From assembly GCA_011391285.1 (NCBI GenBank), contig JAABQU010000290.1, forward strand, positions 1 through 8,570: DNA of 8,570 nucleotides, in the 5' to 3' direction. Position numbers and translations under genes: made by a program. Shown piece after piece: positions 1-5,548 of the stretch. Each line of letters begins with the position of its first letter. Within the stretch, counting starts at the first letter, position 1. The notes below the pieces were generated by a model. It saw only the letters and a program-made list of their open reading frames with translations, made no database searches and was not told where the DNA came from. Source of the DNA: Thiobacillus sp. GTDB taxonomy: Bacteria > Pseudomonadota > Gammaproteobacteria > Burkholderiales > Thiobacillaceae.

Positions 1-623
1 TTCGCCGGCACCATCACCTCGAAACCATCCTCGCCGGTATAGCCGGTGCGGGCGATGAACATCTCGCCCATGGCGGCAGCGTTGAAGGGCTTGAGATGGG
101 CGGTGATCTGGTCGACGCCGGGCAGGGCCTCGTTGAGTGCCCGGGTTGCGTCGGGACCCTGGATCGCGATCATCGCGAGGTCGCGGCGCGGGGTGAGGGT
201 GAGCCCCATGCCCCAGTCGGCGTTGCACTTCTCCATCCAGGCGAGATCCTTCTCGGCGGTGCCGGCGTTGACCACCAGGCGGAACCAGGCCTCGTCCATG
301 AAGTAGATGATGAGGTCGTCGATGACGCCGCCAGCCTCGTTGAGCATGCACGAATACAGCGCCTTGCCGGACACCTGCAGCTTGTCGACGTTGTTGGCCA
401 CCAGCCGGCGCAGGAAGGCGCGCACATTCGCGCCCTTGATGTCGAGCGGCAGCATGTGGGAGACGTCGAACAGGCCGCAACCGGTGCGCACGGTGTGGTG
501 CTCCTCGATCTGCGAACCGTAGTTGACCGGCATGTCCCAGCCGCCGAAGTCGACCATTTTGGCGCCGAGTTCGCGGTGGGTGGCGTTGAGCGGAGTCTGC
601 TTGAGCGCTGCTTGATTCGTCAT
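1..623 (-). CDS. gcvT: Glycine cleavage system T protein (aminomethyltransferase), C-terminal part outside window
   Basis: The T protein takes the aminomethyl group from lipoylated H protein, releases ammonia and passes the one-carbon unit to tetrahydrofolate. It is cytoplasmic and part of the glycine cleavage complex. The frame opens at the ATG at 623-621 and stays open to the left edge, giving 207 residues of a family usually about 360-370 long, so the C-terminal part is cut off by the window. Visible family signatures are [10 protein letters not shown] (about 26-35), LFDVSHM (51-57), [20 protein letters not shown] (about 87-105, with the conserved folate-site aspartate in the Asp pair 102-103), AIQGPDA (153-159) and [12 protein letters not shown] (192-203). 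The region just before the ATG is C-rich with only a poor Shine-Dalgarno match (GGTG). A glycine riboswitch and terminator directly upstream imply control by glycine. The rest of the gcv operon (H and P proteins) would be expected further left, outside the window. The family assignment is very secure. Confidence 0.96.
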   Translation of the reverse strand, partial: MTNQAALKQTPLNATHRELGAKMVDFGGWDMPVNYGSQIEEHHTVRTGCGLFDVSHMLPLDIKGANVRAFLRRLVANNVDKLQVSGKALYSCMLNEAGGVIDDLIIYFMDEAWFRLVVNAGTAEKDLAWMEKCNADWGMGLTLTPRRDLAMIAIQGPDATRALNEALPGVDQITAHLKPFNAAAMGEMFIARTGYTGEDGFEVMVPA

Positions 624-632
624 GGGGACACC

Positions 633-669
633 AAAAATAAAAAGGGTGAAGCGCGGATTCGCTTCACCC
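633..669 (-). terminator. Intrinsic terminator forming the expression platform of the glycine riboswitch
   Basis: On the minus strand a perfect 10-bp stem (GGGTGAAGCG pairing with CGCTTCACCC; plus-strand 660-669 and 644-653) encloses a 6-nt loop and is followed at once by TTTTTATTTTT (643-633). This is a textbook rho-independent terminator. It lies between aptamer 2 and the gcvT start codon, ten bases before the ATG. The stem can extend by A-U and G-U pairs between the U tract and the AGAG of the aptamer 2 closing helix (670-673), so ligand-stabilised closing of the aptamer would shorten the terminator. That fits a glycine-ON switch, but the direction of control is inferred. Confidence 0.85.
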
Positions 670-866
670 CTCTGTCCTTGGTACCTGAGAGATTACGGCG
701 TTCTGATCGAATCCAACCAGCCGCCGCTGCCCCTTCGGTGGCGATCATGTGATCGCGCTCTCCAGAGTTACCCCAGAATATGTCTGGGTGTTGCGGTCCT
801 TTTGCCTGAGCGATTCCGGGTGAATTGCGCCTTCGGCGGCATGCGGTGCACGCGCTCTCCCGCAAC
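670..866 (-). promoter_or_regulatory. Tandem (two-aptamer) glycine riboswitch upstream of gcvT
   Basis: Read on the minus strand, aptamer 1 spans 866-790. It is closed by GTTGCGG (866-860) pairing with CCGCAAC (796-790) and holds the family's conserved GGGAGAGCGCG, CGCCGAAGG and GCTCAGGCAAAAGGAC segments. Aptamer 2 spans 767-670. It is closed by CTCTG pairing with CAGAG and repeats the same conserved segments (GGAGAGCG, CACCGAAGGGGCA, CTCTCAGGTACCAAGGACAGAGG). The linker (789-768) can itself form a small CCCAGA/TCTGGG hairpin. Glycine riboswitches of this two-aptamer type commonly control gcv operons, and gcvT begins 47 bp after the second aptamer. A terminator sits between them, so control is probably at transcription elongation. 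The identification rests on conserved sequence blocks, both closing helices and gene context. Confidence 0.95.
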
Positions 867-876
867 GGGAATGCGC

Positions 877-905
877 ACTATACCGAAGAAGCGCATGAGC
901 GGCCA
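877..905 (-). promoter_or_regulatory. Candidate sigma-70 promoter for the gcv leader
   Basis: A minus-strand TATAGT (882-877) matches the -10 consensus at five of six positions. It lies about 10 bp before the first closing helix of the glycine riboswitch, where transcription would have to begin. The element 17 bp upstream, TGGCCG (905-900), is a poor -35. The position is convincing and the -35 is not, so an activator may be needed or the true -35 may be degenerate. The site falls in the gap after the zinc-ribbon gene ends at 930. Confidence 0.5.
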
Positions 906-929
906 GCCTTGCGCGTTATCCGATCCGGA

Positions 930-1970
930 TCAATAGCTTAGTTGCAGGTCGAAGCCCATCGGCGCGAGCTCGCGCACCGTCAGCGGCAGGCTCAGGGCCT
1001 GTTCGCTGCGTGGCGGCATGCCGGCTTCGATGCGCTGTGCATCGCCGAGGTATTCACTGGGGGCAAAGCTGCGCCTGGCCAGAGGGCGGTTGCGCTGGTC
1101 GGTGAGGGTGAGCACCAGCACCGGCCAGGCCTGAACGTGGCCGGCGCGGTTGCCGAGGGTGAGCGTCAGCTTGAGGCGGCCGCTGGCTTCGGTTTGCAGG
1201 TCGGAGCCGACAATCTGCAGCAGCGCCAGGTTTTTCGGCAGCGAGAGGGTGCAGCCGAGTGCCGCACAGGCCTGCTCGAATGCGGGACGAATCTGCGGCA
1301 GCCGGCTGACCAGGGTGTCGCGCAGAAAATAGGTGGTTTGCGCGAGCAGCGTCACCAGCAGCAGCGCACTGGCCACGGCCCATACCCAGGGCATGAAGTG
1401 GCGCGGCGCAGATGGAACGCGCGCGGCGGCGGGCAGGGGCGTGGCGTATTCAATGCGTGCGGCAGGCCGGCTCGGCGCCGTGGTGGCAACCGGCGCGGGC
1501 AAATCGGCGGGCGAGGCGGGCTCTGGCGGGTAGGTCGAGGGGGCTGGATAGATCTGCGGCAGTGGGCCTAGATCCTCGGTTACCGGGATATCGGGGTCGA
1601 TGAGGATGATGGAGTCCAGATCGAGCCCGGCTTCGCGCTGGGCGATGCCGCGGAGGGACTCGGCAGCCACGACATCCTCCGCGTTGGGAGTGGATTCCGC
1701 TGTTTCGTTCTCAGCGGGTGCCGCTGCGCTCGCGGCGTGTTCCACTTCGTGGACTTCGTGTTCAACGGCCGGGGCGGGCTCCGGCAGCGGGGGGGCTTCA
1801 ACGGCTACGGGCGGTGGCAGCGGAGAGCCATCCTCCATGAGCAGGCTCGGGTGCGCATCGAAGGCGGTGCCACACACGCTGCATTGCACCCAGCCCTGCG
1901 CGGCGTCGAGCTGATCCGCGCCAAGGCGGAACACGCTGGCGCATTGCGGGCAGGTGGTGCGGTAGTTCAC
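930..1970 (-). CDS. MJ0042-type zinc-ribbon / DUF3426 membrane protein
   Basis: This is a 346-residue protein of unknown role. An N-terminal zinc ribbon carries paired cysteines at C7/C10 and C30/C33 (CPQC...CSVC), which is the MJ0042-type pattern. A long Pro/Ala/Glu-rich, probably disordered stretch (about 48-190) follows, with a short His/Glu run HEVHEVEH near 71-78. A single membrane helix lies at about 193-215, and a C-terminal DUF3426-like domain (about 216-346) is probably outside the cytoplasm. The start is GTG (1970-1968), overlapping the prmA TGA stop as GTGA, so translation is likely coupled to prmA. Proteins of this type are often encoded right after prmA in betaproteobacteria. The context suggests no specific function beyond metal binding at the cytoplasmic N-terminus. 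The family call is secure and the function is unknown. Confidence 0.9.
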   Translation of the reverse strand: MNYRTTCPQCASVFRLGADQLDAAQGWVQCSVCGTAFDAHPSLLMEDGSPLPPPVAVEAPPLPEPAPAVEHEVHEVEHAASAAAPAENETAESTPNAEDVVAAESLRGIAQREAGLDLDSIILIDPDIPVTEDLGPLPQIYPAPSTYPPEPASPADLPAPVATTAPSRPAARIEYATPLPAAARVPSAPRHFMPWVWAVASALLLVTLLAQTTYFLRDTLVSRLPQIRPAFEQACAALGCTLSLPKNLALLQIVGSDLQTEASGRLKLTLTLGNRAGHVQAWPVLVLTLTDQRNRPLARRSFAPSEYLGDAQRIEAGMPPRSEQALSLPLTVRELAPMGFDLQLSY

Positions 1971-2857
1971 TGCTTGATTCCGGTCAGACGCACCCAGCCC
2001 TCTTCGACGGCGGGCGGATCGAAAACGAACCAGTCGCGATACACAGCCATGACGTCCTCGGCCTGCTCGGCCAGGATGCCGGACAGTACCAACCGCCCGC
2101 CCGGCTGCACCCGCCCCGCCAGCAGGGGTGCCATGCCCTTGAGCGGGTTGGTGAGGATGTTGGCGACGACGACGTCGTACTGCCCCGGCGCGAGTTCACC
2201 GGGCAGGCAGAAATACGCGGTCACGTCGTTCAGCGCGGCATTGTCGCGCGAGGCAGTGACTGCCTGTTCGTCGATATCGACGCCGTCGACCCGTGCCGCG
2301 CCGAGCTTGGCGGCGGCGATGGCGAGGATGCCGGAGCCACAGCCGTAATCCAGCAGCGTTTCCCCCCCGGCGAGCTGTTCATCGAGCCAGCGCAGGCACA
2401 GGCGTGTGGTGGGATGGCTGCCGGTGCCGAAGGCGAGGCCGGGATCGAGCTTGAGGTTGATTGCACTGCTGTCCGGTGCGTCGTGCCAGGTCGGCACGAT
2501 CCACAGCCGTGGCGAAATCGGGATGGGGTCGAACTGTGACTGGGTGAGGCGCACCCAGTCCTGCTCGGCGACGCTTTCGATTGAGTAATCGGCAGGGGTC
2601 GGAATGCCCGCCAGCTTTGCCGCCGCGGCCAGCGTTTCCGCCACGTCGGCGCTTTCTTCCAGCAGCACCACGGCGATGCTGTGCGGCCACAGTTCGGCGG
2701 TCGGATGATCCGGTTCGCCGAACAGCGGCGTTTCATCCACGGTGCCGGCGTCGGCGTCTTCCAGCGACACCGACAGCGCTCCGGCTTCCATCAGCGCGTC
2801 GGACAGCGGCTCGGCCTGTTTGGAGTCAACGAAGATGCGGACGGATTGCCAGGGCAT
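1967..2857 (-). CDS. prmA: Ribosomal protein L11 methyltransferase
   Basis: PrmA trimethylates the N-terminus and lysine side chains of ribosomal protein L11 using S-adenosylmethionine. The 296-residue product is close to the usual length of about 293. An N-terminal substrate-recognition domain (about 1-60, with the characteristic SVSLEDADAGT near 29-39) precedes the methyltransferase domain. Visible signatures are LDPGLAFGTGSHPTT (137-151), the SAM-binding motif LLDYGCGSG (168-176), acidic motif VDIDE (193-197) and VANILTNPL (231-239). The ATG at 2857 gives the standard MPWQSVRI N-terminus. No Shine-Dalgarno is visible: the region immediately upstream is the C-rich arm of a fold-back repeat ending 3 bp before the ATG. 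The gene lies downstream of accC, a common arrangement in proteobacteria. The stop overlaps the next gene's GTG. Confidence 0.97.
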   Translation of the reverse strand: MPWQSVRIFVDSKQAEPLSDALMEAGALSVSLEDADAGTVDETPLFGEPDHPTAELWPHSIAVVLLEESADVAETLAAAAKLAGIPTPADYSIESVAEQDWVRLTQSQFDPIPISPRLWIVPTWHDAPDSSAINLKLDPGLAFGTGSHPTTRLCLRWLDEQLAGGETLLDYGCGSGILAIAAAKLGAARVDGVDIDEQAVTASRDNAALNDVTAYFCLPGELAPGQYDVVVANILTNPLKGMAPLLAGRVQPGGRLVLSGILAEQAEDVMAVYRDWFVFDPPAVEEGWVRLTGIKQ

Positions 2858-2860
2858 TCT

Positions 2861-2980
2861 AGGGATCGGGGCCAGGATTCAGGGGTCAGGGGGTTATGTG
2901 CGGCCGCGCCGCGCGGGGCAGGGAAAGGGGATGGAGCGTCACGGTTTTCCCTGACCCCTGACCCCTGAATCCTGATCCCT
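2861..2980. repeat. Fold-back heptamer repeat between accC and prmA
   Basis: The gap between accC and prmA is almost entirely an inverted repeat. An 18-bp segment, AGGATTCAGGGGTCAGGG (2874-2891), has a perfect reverse complement at 2956-2973. A further 7-bp pair, AGGGATC (2861-2867) with GATCCCT (2974-2980), closes the base, leaving only a 6-nt bulge (GGGGCC, 2868-2873) on the left arm. The arms are built of 7-bp units: the right arm read on the minus strand is GGGATCA, GGATTCA, GGGGTCA, GGGGTCA. The GC-rich middle (2892-2955) includes a GCGGCCGC palindrome (2900-2907). The element begins at the last base of the accC stop codon and ends 3 bp before the prmA ATG. There is no U tract. It may affect mRNA processing or stability; this is inference. 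Confidence 0.85.
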
Positions 2981-4329
2981 CAAGCCTTCTCCCCCGCCAG
3001 CTTGTGTTCCAGATAATGAATGCTGGTGCCGCCGGCAATGAAGGCGGCGTCATTCAGCAGATCCTGATGCAGCGGGATATTGCTCCGGATGCCTTCGATC
3101 ACCATTTCCATCAGCGCACCGCGCATGCGGGCGATGGCCTGGTCGCGGGTGTCGCCGTAGGCGATCACCTTGCCGATCATCGAGTCGTAGTGCGGCGGCA
3201 CGTAATAGCCGTGGTAGACGTGCGAGTCGACGCGGATGCCGGGGCCGCCGGGAGCGTGATAGTTGGTCAGTTTTCCGGGGCTGGGAACGAAGGTGGAGGG
3301 ATGCTCGGCGTTGATGCGGCACTCGATGGCATGGCCCTTGAACTGGATGTCCTTTTGCTTGAATGGCAGCTTTTCGCCGGCGGCAACGCGGATCTGCGTC
3401 TGCACGATGTCGATGCCGGTGATGAGTTCGGTCACCGGGTGTTCCACCTGCACGCGGGTGTTCATCTCGATGAAATAGAACTCGCCATTTTCATACAGGA
3501 ACTCGAAGGTGCCGGCACCGCGGTAGCCAATCTTGCGACAGGCCTCGGCGCAGCGCTCGCCGATCTTGTCACGCAGCCTGGGGTCGAGTCCGGGGGCAGG
3601 GGCTTCTTCCAGTACCTTCTGGTGACGGCGCTGCATTGAGCAGTCACGCTCGCCCAGGTGTACCGCGTTGCCGTGTTCGTCAGCGAGTACCTGGATTTCG
3701 ATATGGCGCGGGGTCTGCAGGTATTTTTCCATGTAGACCATGGGGTTGCCGAATGCAGTGCCGGCCTCGGTCCGGGTCATGGTCACCGAGTTCAGCAGCG
3801 CGGCCTCGGTGTGCACCACGCGCATGCCGCGACCGCCGCCGCCGCCGGCTGCCTTGATGATCACAGGGTAGCCAACATGCGCAGCCGTCCTGATGATCTC
3901 GTCGGGGTCGTCCGGCAGCGCACCCTCGGAACCGGGCACGCACGGCACCTTGGCTTCGAGCATCGCCTGCTTGGCGGCCACCTTGTCGCCCATCAGGCGG
4001 ATGTTGTCGGGGCGCGGGCCGATGAAGGTGAAGCCGGACGATTCGACACGCTCGGCAAAGTCGGCGTTTTCCGACAGGAATCCGTAGCCGGGATGGATCG
4101 CTTCCGCGTCGGTGACTTCGGCGGCGGCGATGATCGACGGTACGTGCAGGTAGCTTTGCGACGATGGGGCAGGGCCTATGCAGACTGATTCGTCGGCCAG
4201 CTTTACATACTTGGCATCGCGATCGGCCTCGGAATACACGGCGACCGTCTTGATGCCCATTTCGCGGCAGGCACGCTGGATGCGCAGGGCGATTTCGCCG
4301 CGGTTGGCGATCAGTATTTTTTCAAACAT
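2980..4329 (-). CDS. accC: Biotin carboxylase subunit of acetyl-CoA carboxylase
   Basis: AccC carboxylates the biotin carried by AccB using ATP and bicarbonate, the first half-reaction of malonyl-CoA synthesis for fatty acids. The product is 449 residues, the same length as the E. coli enzyme, and key residues fall at the same numbers. They are K116 (GDK) and K159 for ATP, the glycine-rich loop about 162-169 (GGGGGRGM), H209, K238, E276 and E288 for metal, R292/Q294/V295/E296 (NTRVQVEH) at the catalytic site, and R338. The domains are an N-terminal biotin carboxylase fold (1-110), ATP-grasp (about 115-310) and a C-terminal biotin carboxylase domain (about 335-440). The start [14 protein letters not shown] is standard, but no Shine-Dalgarno is visible before it (C-rich, then CAAACC). 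A 119-bp gap with a fold-back repeat separates it from accB, where a short spacer is usual. Confidence 0.98.
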   Translation of the reverse strand: MFEKILIANRGEIALRIQRACREMGIKTVAVYSEADRDAKYVKLADESVCIGPAPSSQSYLHVPSIIAAAEVTDAEAIHPGYGFLSENADFAERVESSGFTFIGPRPDNIRLMGDKVAAKQAMLEAKVPCVPGSEGALPDDPDEIIRTAAHVGYPVIIKAAGGGGGRGMRVVHTEAALLNSVTMTRTEAGTAFGNPMVYMEKYLQTPRHIEIQVLADEHGNAVHLGERDCSMQRRHQKVLEEAPAPGLDPRLRDKIGERCAEACRKIGYRGAGTFEFLYENGEFYFIEMNTRVQVEHPVTELITGIDIVQTQIRVAAGEKLPFKQKDIQFKGHAIECRINAEHPSTFVPSPGKLTNYHAPGGPGIRVDSHVYHGYYVPPHYDSMIGKVIAYGDTRDQAIARMRGALMEMVIEGIRSNIPLHQDLLNDAAFIAGGTSIHYLEHKLAGEKA

Positions 4330-4341
4330 GGTTTGGGGGCT

Positions 4342-4443
4342 AGGGGTCAGGATTCAGGAGTCAGGGTAGGTGCTGCGCGCCTTGTTCAAAAGACGCGGTA
4401 AAGCCGCTCACTCCCTGAATCCCGATCCCTGGCCCCTGAATCC
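4342..4443. repeat. Fold-back heptamer repeat between accB and accC
   Basis: This is a second copy of the same type of element. GGATTCAGGAGTCAGGG (4350-4366) faces CCCTGGCCCCTGAATCC (4427-4443), matching as an inverted repeat at 15 of 17 positions. Both arms are runs of the 7-bp unit: the left arm reads GGGGTCA, GGATTCA, GGAGTCA, and the right arm on the opposite strand reads GGATTCA, GGGGCCA, GGGATCG, GGATTCA. The unpaired middle (about 4367-4412) shows no similarity to the middle of the copy at 2861-2980, so only the arms are shared. The element ends 5 bp after the accB stop and starts 12 bp before the accC ATG. It has no U tract and is not a typical terminator. Confidence 0.8.
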
Positions 4444-4448
4444 TTTCC

Positions 4449-4898
4449 TTAAGCAATCACAAACAGCGGTTCGCCATACTCAACCGGCTGGCCGTTTTCG
4501 ACCAGGATGGCCTTGATGACCCCGCCCTGATCCGCTTCGATTTCGTTCAGCAGCTTCATCGCCTCGATGATGCACAGCGTGTCGCCGGCATTCACGCTCT
4601 GCCCGACTTCGGCGAAGTTCTTGGAGCCGGGAGCCGGGGCGCGGTAGAAGGTGCCGACCATGGGCGAACGCACCACGTGGCCTTCGGGGACCGCATCCTC
4701 GGCCGGGACGGCCGCAACCGCCGCCGCAACTGCCGGGGCGGGCGCGTGCATCATCTGGGGTGCATGCGCCATCATCATCGGCGCGCCAGCGATGCTCTTG
4801 GCGATGCGAACCTTTTCTTCACCTTCGGTGATTTCCAGCTCGGCGATGCCGGAAGCTTCGACCAGGTCAATGAGCTTTTTCAGTTTTCTGAGATCCAT
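4449..4898 (-). CDS. accB: Biotin carboxyl carrier protein of acetyl-CoA carboxylase
   Basis: AccB carries biotin between biotin carboxylase and the carboxyltransferase in fatty acid synthesis. The 149-residue product has the typical N-terminal segment ([20 protein letters not shown]), an Ala/Pro/Met/His-rich flexible linker (about 36-72) and a C-terminal biotinyl domain (about 73-149). The biotin-accepting lysine is K115 in the EAMKL motif (113-116 is AMKL). The thumb loop [17 protein letters not shown] lies at 79-95. The ATG at 4898 is preceded by AGGA at suitable spacing (within CAGGACCTCCCATG). The start lies inside the end of aroQ, overlapping it by 32 bp in another frame, so the two are co-transcribed and probably translationally coupled. 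E. coli accB regulates its own operon; nothing here shows whether this one does. Confidence 0.97.
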   Translation of the reverse strand: MDLRKLKKLIDLVEASGIAELEITEGEEKVRIAKSIAGAPMMMAHAPQMMHAPAPAVAAAVAAVPAEDAVPEGHVVRSPMVGTFYRAPAPGSKNFAEVGQSVNAGDTLCIIEAMKLLNEIEADQGGVIKAILVENGQPVEYGEPLFVIA

Positions 4899-5397
4899 GG
4901 GAGGTCCTGTTTTGAAGATGTCGTAAGGCGAATTCCAGCGCCAATTCGTAACCGTGCGCGCCCAGACCGGACACCACGCCGACGGCGAGGTCGGAAAAAT
5001 ATGAATGGTGGCGGAAGGTTTCGCGCGCGTAAATGTTGGAAAGATGGACTTCGACGAACGGGATGGCCGTGGCTGCCAGCGCGTCGCGCAGGGCGACGCT
5101 GGTGTGGGTGTAGCCCGCCGGGTTGATGATGATGAAGTCGATGTGATCGCGCGCGGCCTGGTGGATACGGTCGATCAGGGCGCCTTCGTGGTTGTTCTGG
5201 AAGGCCTCGACCTGGGCACCGGCGGACTTCCCGCGGCTGACCAGCGTATGGTTGATGTCGTCGAGCGTGGTGAGACCGTAATGCCTGGGTTCGCGGCTGC
5301 CCAGCAGATTGAGGTTGGGGCCGTGCAAAACCAGCACGTTGAGGTGCAGACTGGGGACCGATTTGGCCGCTGCGCGGCTGGTTCGTTTGGTCGTCAT
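4867..5397 (-). CDS. aroQ: 3-dehydroquinate dehydratase, type II
   Basis: AroQ converts 3-dehydroquinate to 3-dehydroshikimate in aromatic amino acid synthesis. The chosen ATG (5397-5395) gives 176 residues. A basic N-terminal tail of about 17 residues ([12 protein letters not shown]...) precedes the fold, which begins [23 protein letters not shown]. The loop arginine and catalytic tyrosine (SREP...HYG), [34 protein letters not shown] and the C-terminal [11 protein letters not shown] are all present, so the active site looks complete. The same frame is open upstream to an ATG at 5514, but that 39-residue extension lacks AroQ similarity, is Cys/Arg-rich and covers the candidate promoter, so I rejected it. 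A GTG just before VLVLHG is a further possible start. No strong Shine-Dalgarno is visible. The 3' end overlaps accB. This gene is commonly found ahead of accBC in proteobacteria. Confidence 0.95.
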   Translation of the reverse strand: MTTKRTSRAAAKSVPSLHLNVLVLHGPNLNLLGSREPRHYGLTTLDDINHTLVSRGKSAGAQVEAFQNNHEGALIDRIHQAARDHIDFIIINPAGYTHTSVALRDALAATAIPFVEVHLSNIYARETFRHHSYFSDLAVGVVSGLGAHGYELALEFALRHLQNRTSHGSQKTEKAH

Positions 5398-5426
5398 GGC
5401 GGCGAGTTTGCCGTAAATGGGGGTGA

Positions 5427-5455
5427 ATTGTCCAGATATTGACGCTAAATCGCAA
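5427..5455 (-). promoter_or_regulatory. Candidate promoter for aroQ-accB-accC-prmA
   Basis: On the minus strand TTGCGA (5455-5450) and GACAAT (5432-5427) each match the sigma-70 consensus at four of six positions, with an ideal 17-bp spacer. The site lies 29 bp before the aroQ ATG, in the AT-richer part of an otherwise GC-rich gap. It is the best candidate in the 151-bp space between ccsB and aroQ, but matches of this quality can arise by chance. Confidence 0.35.
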
Positions 5456-5460
5456 CTACG

Positions 5461-5528
5461 CGCCGGATCTCCGCATCCGCAGCCCGCCATCCGGCGTGGT
5501 GCGGGCTGCCCCAATGGCCCGGGGCAGC
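5461..5528 (-). other. Hairpin cluster downstream of ccsB, possible transcript end
   Basis: The gap after the ccsB stop contains a perfect 8-bp stem, GCTGCCCC (5505-5512 plus strand) with GGGGCAGC (5521-5528) around an 8-nt loop. It also has a 7-bp stem, CGCCGGA (5461-5467) with TCCGGCG (5490-5496). Neither is followed by a U tract on the minus strand, so this is not a standard intrinsic terminator. It could stabilise the 3' end of a resB-ccsB transcript or be incidental GC-rich pairing. Confidence 0.3.
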
Positions 5529-5548
5529 GAGGGTGATTGCGTCAGCAC

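Noticed and set aside
96..752. 218-codon open frame on the plus strand
   Set aside because: It runs antisense through gcvT and across the riboswitch. The opposite strand encodes a clear GcvT with all motifs, and the frame has no recognisable protein features. It is typical of open antisense frames in GC-rich DNA.
942..1571. 209-codon open frame on the plus strand
   Set aside because: It is antisense to the C-terminal half of the zinc-ribbon/DUF3426 gene. Its composition is Gly/Arg/Gln-rich low complexity with no family resemblance, so I treat it as a shadow.
1737..2348. 203-codon open frame on the plus strand
   Set aside because: It is antisense to both prmA and the zinc-ribbon gene, spans their overlap and has no recognisable domain.
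3004..4188. Two long plus-strand frames (3004-3639 and 3658-4188)
   Set aside because: Both lie entirely antisense to accC, whose catalytic residues match the E. coli enzyme residue for residue. The open frames follow from the codon bias of accC.
2861..4443. The two fold-back repeats as termini of a small transposable element carrying accC
   Set aside because: Each copy is complete in itself, with two arms in one gap. No transposase or target duplication is visible, and accC is an essential core gene in its normal neighbourhood.
5398..5514. 39-residue N-terminal extension of AroQ from the ATG at 5514
   Set aside because: The extension has no AroQ similarity, would contain the candidate promoter and is Cys/Arg-rich. 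The internal ATG at 5397 gives a family-typical length.
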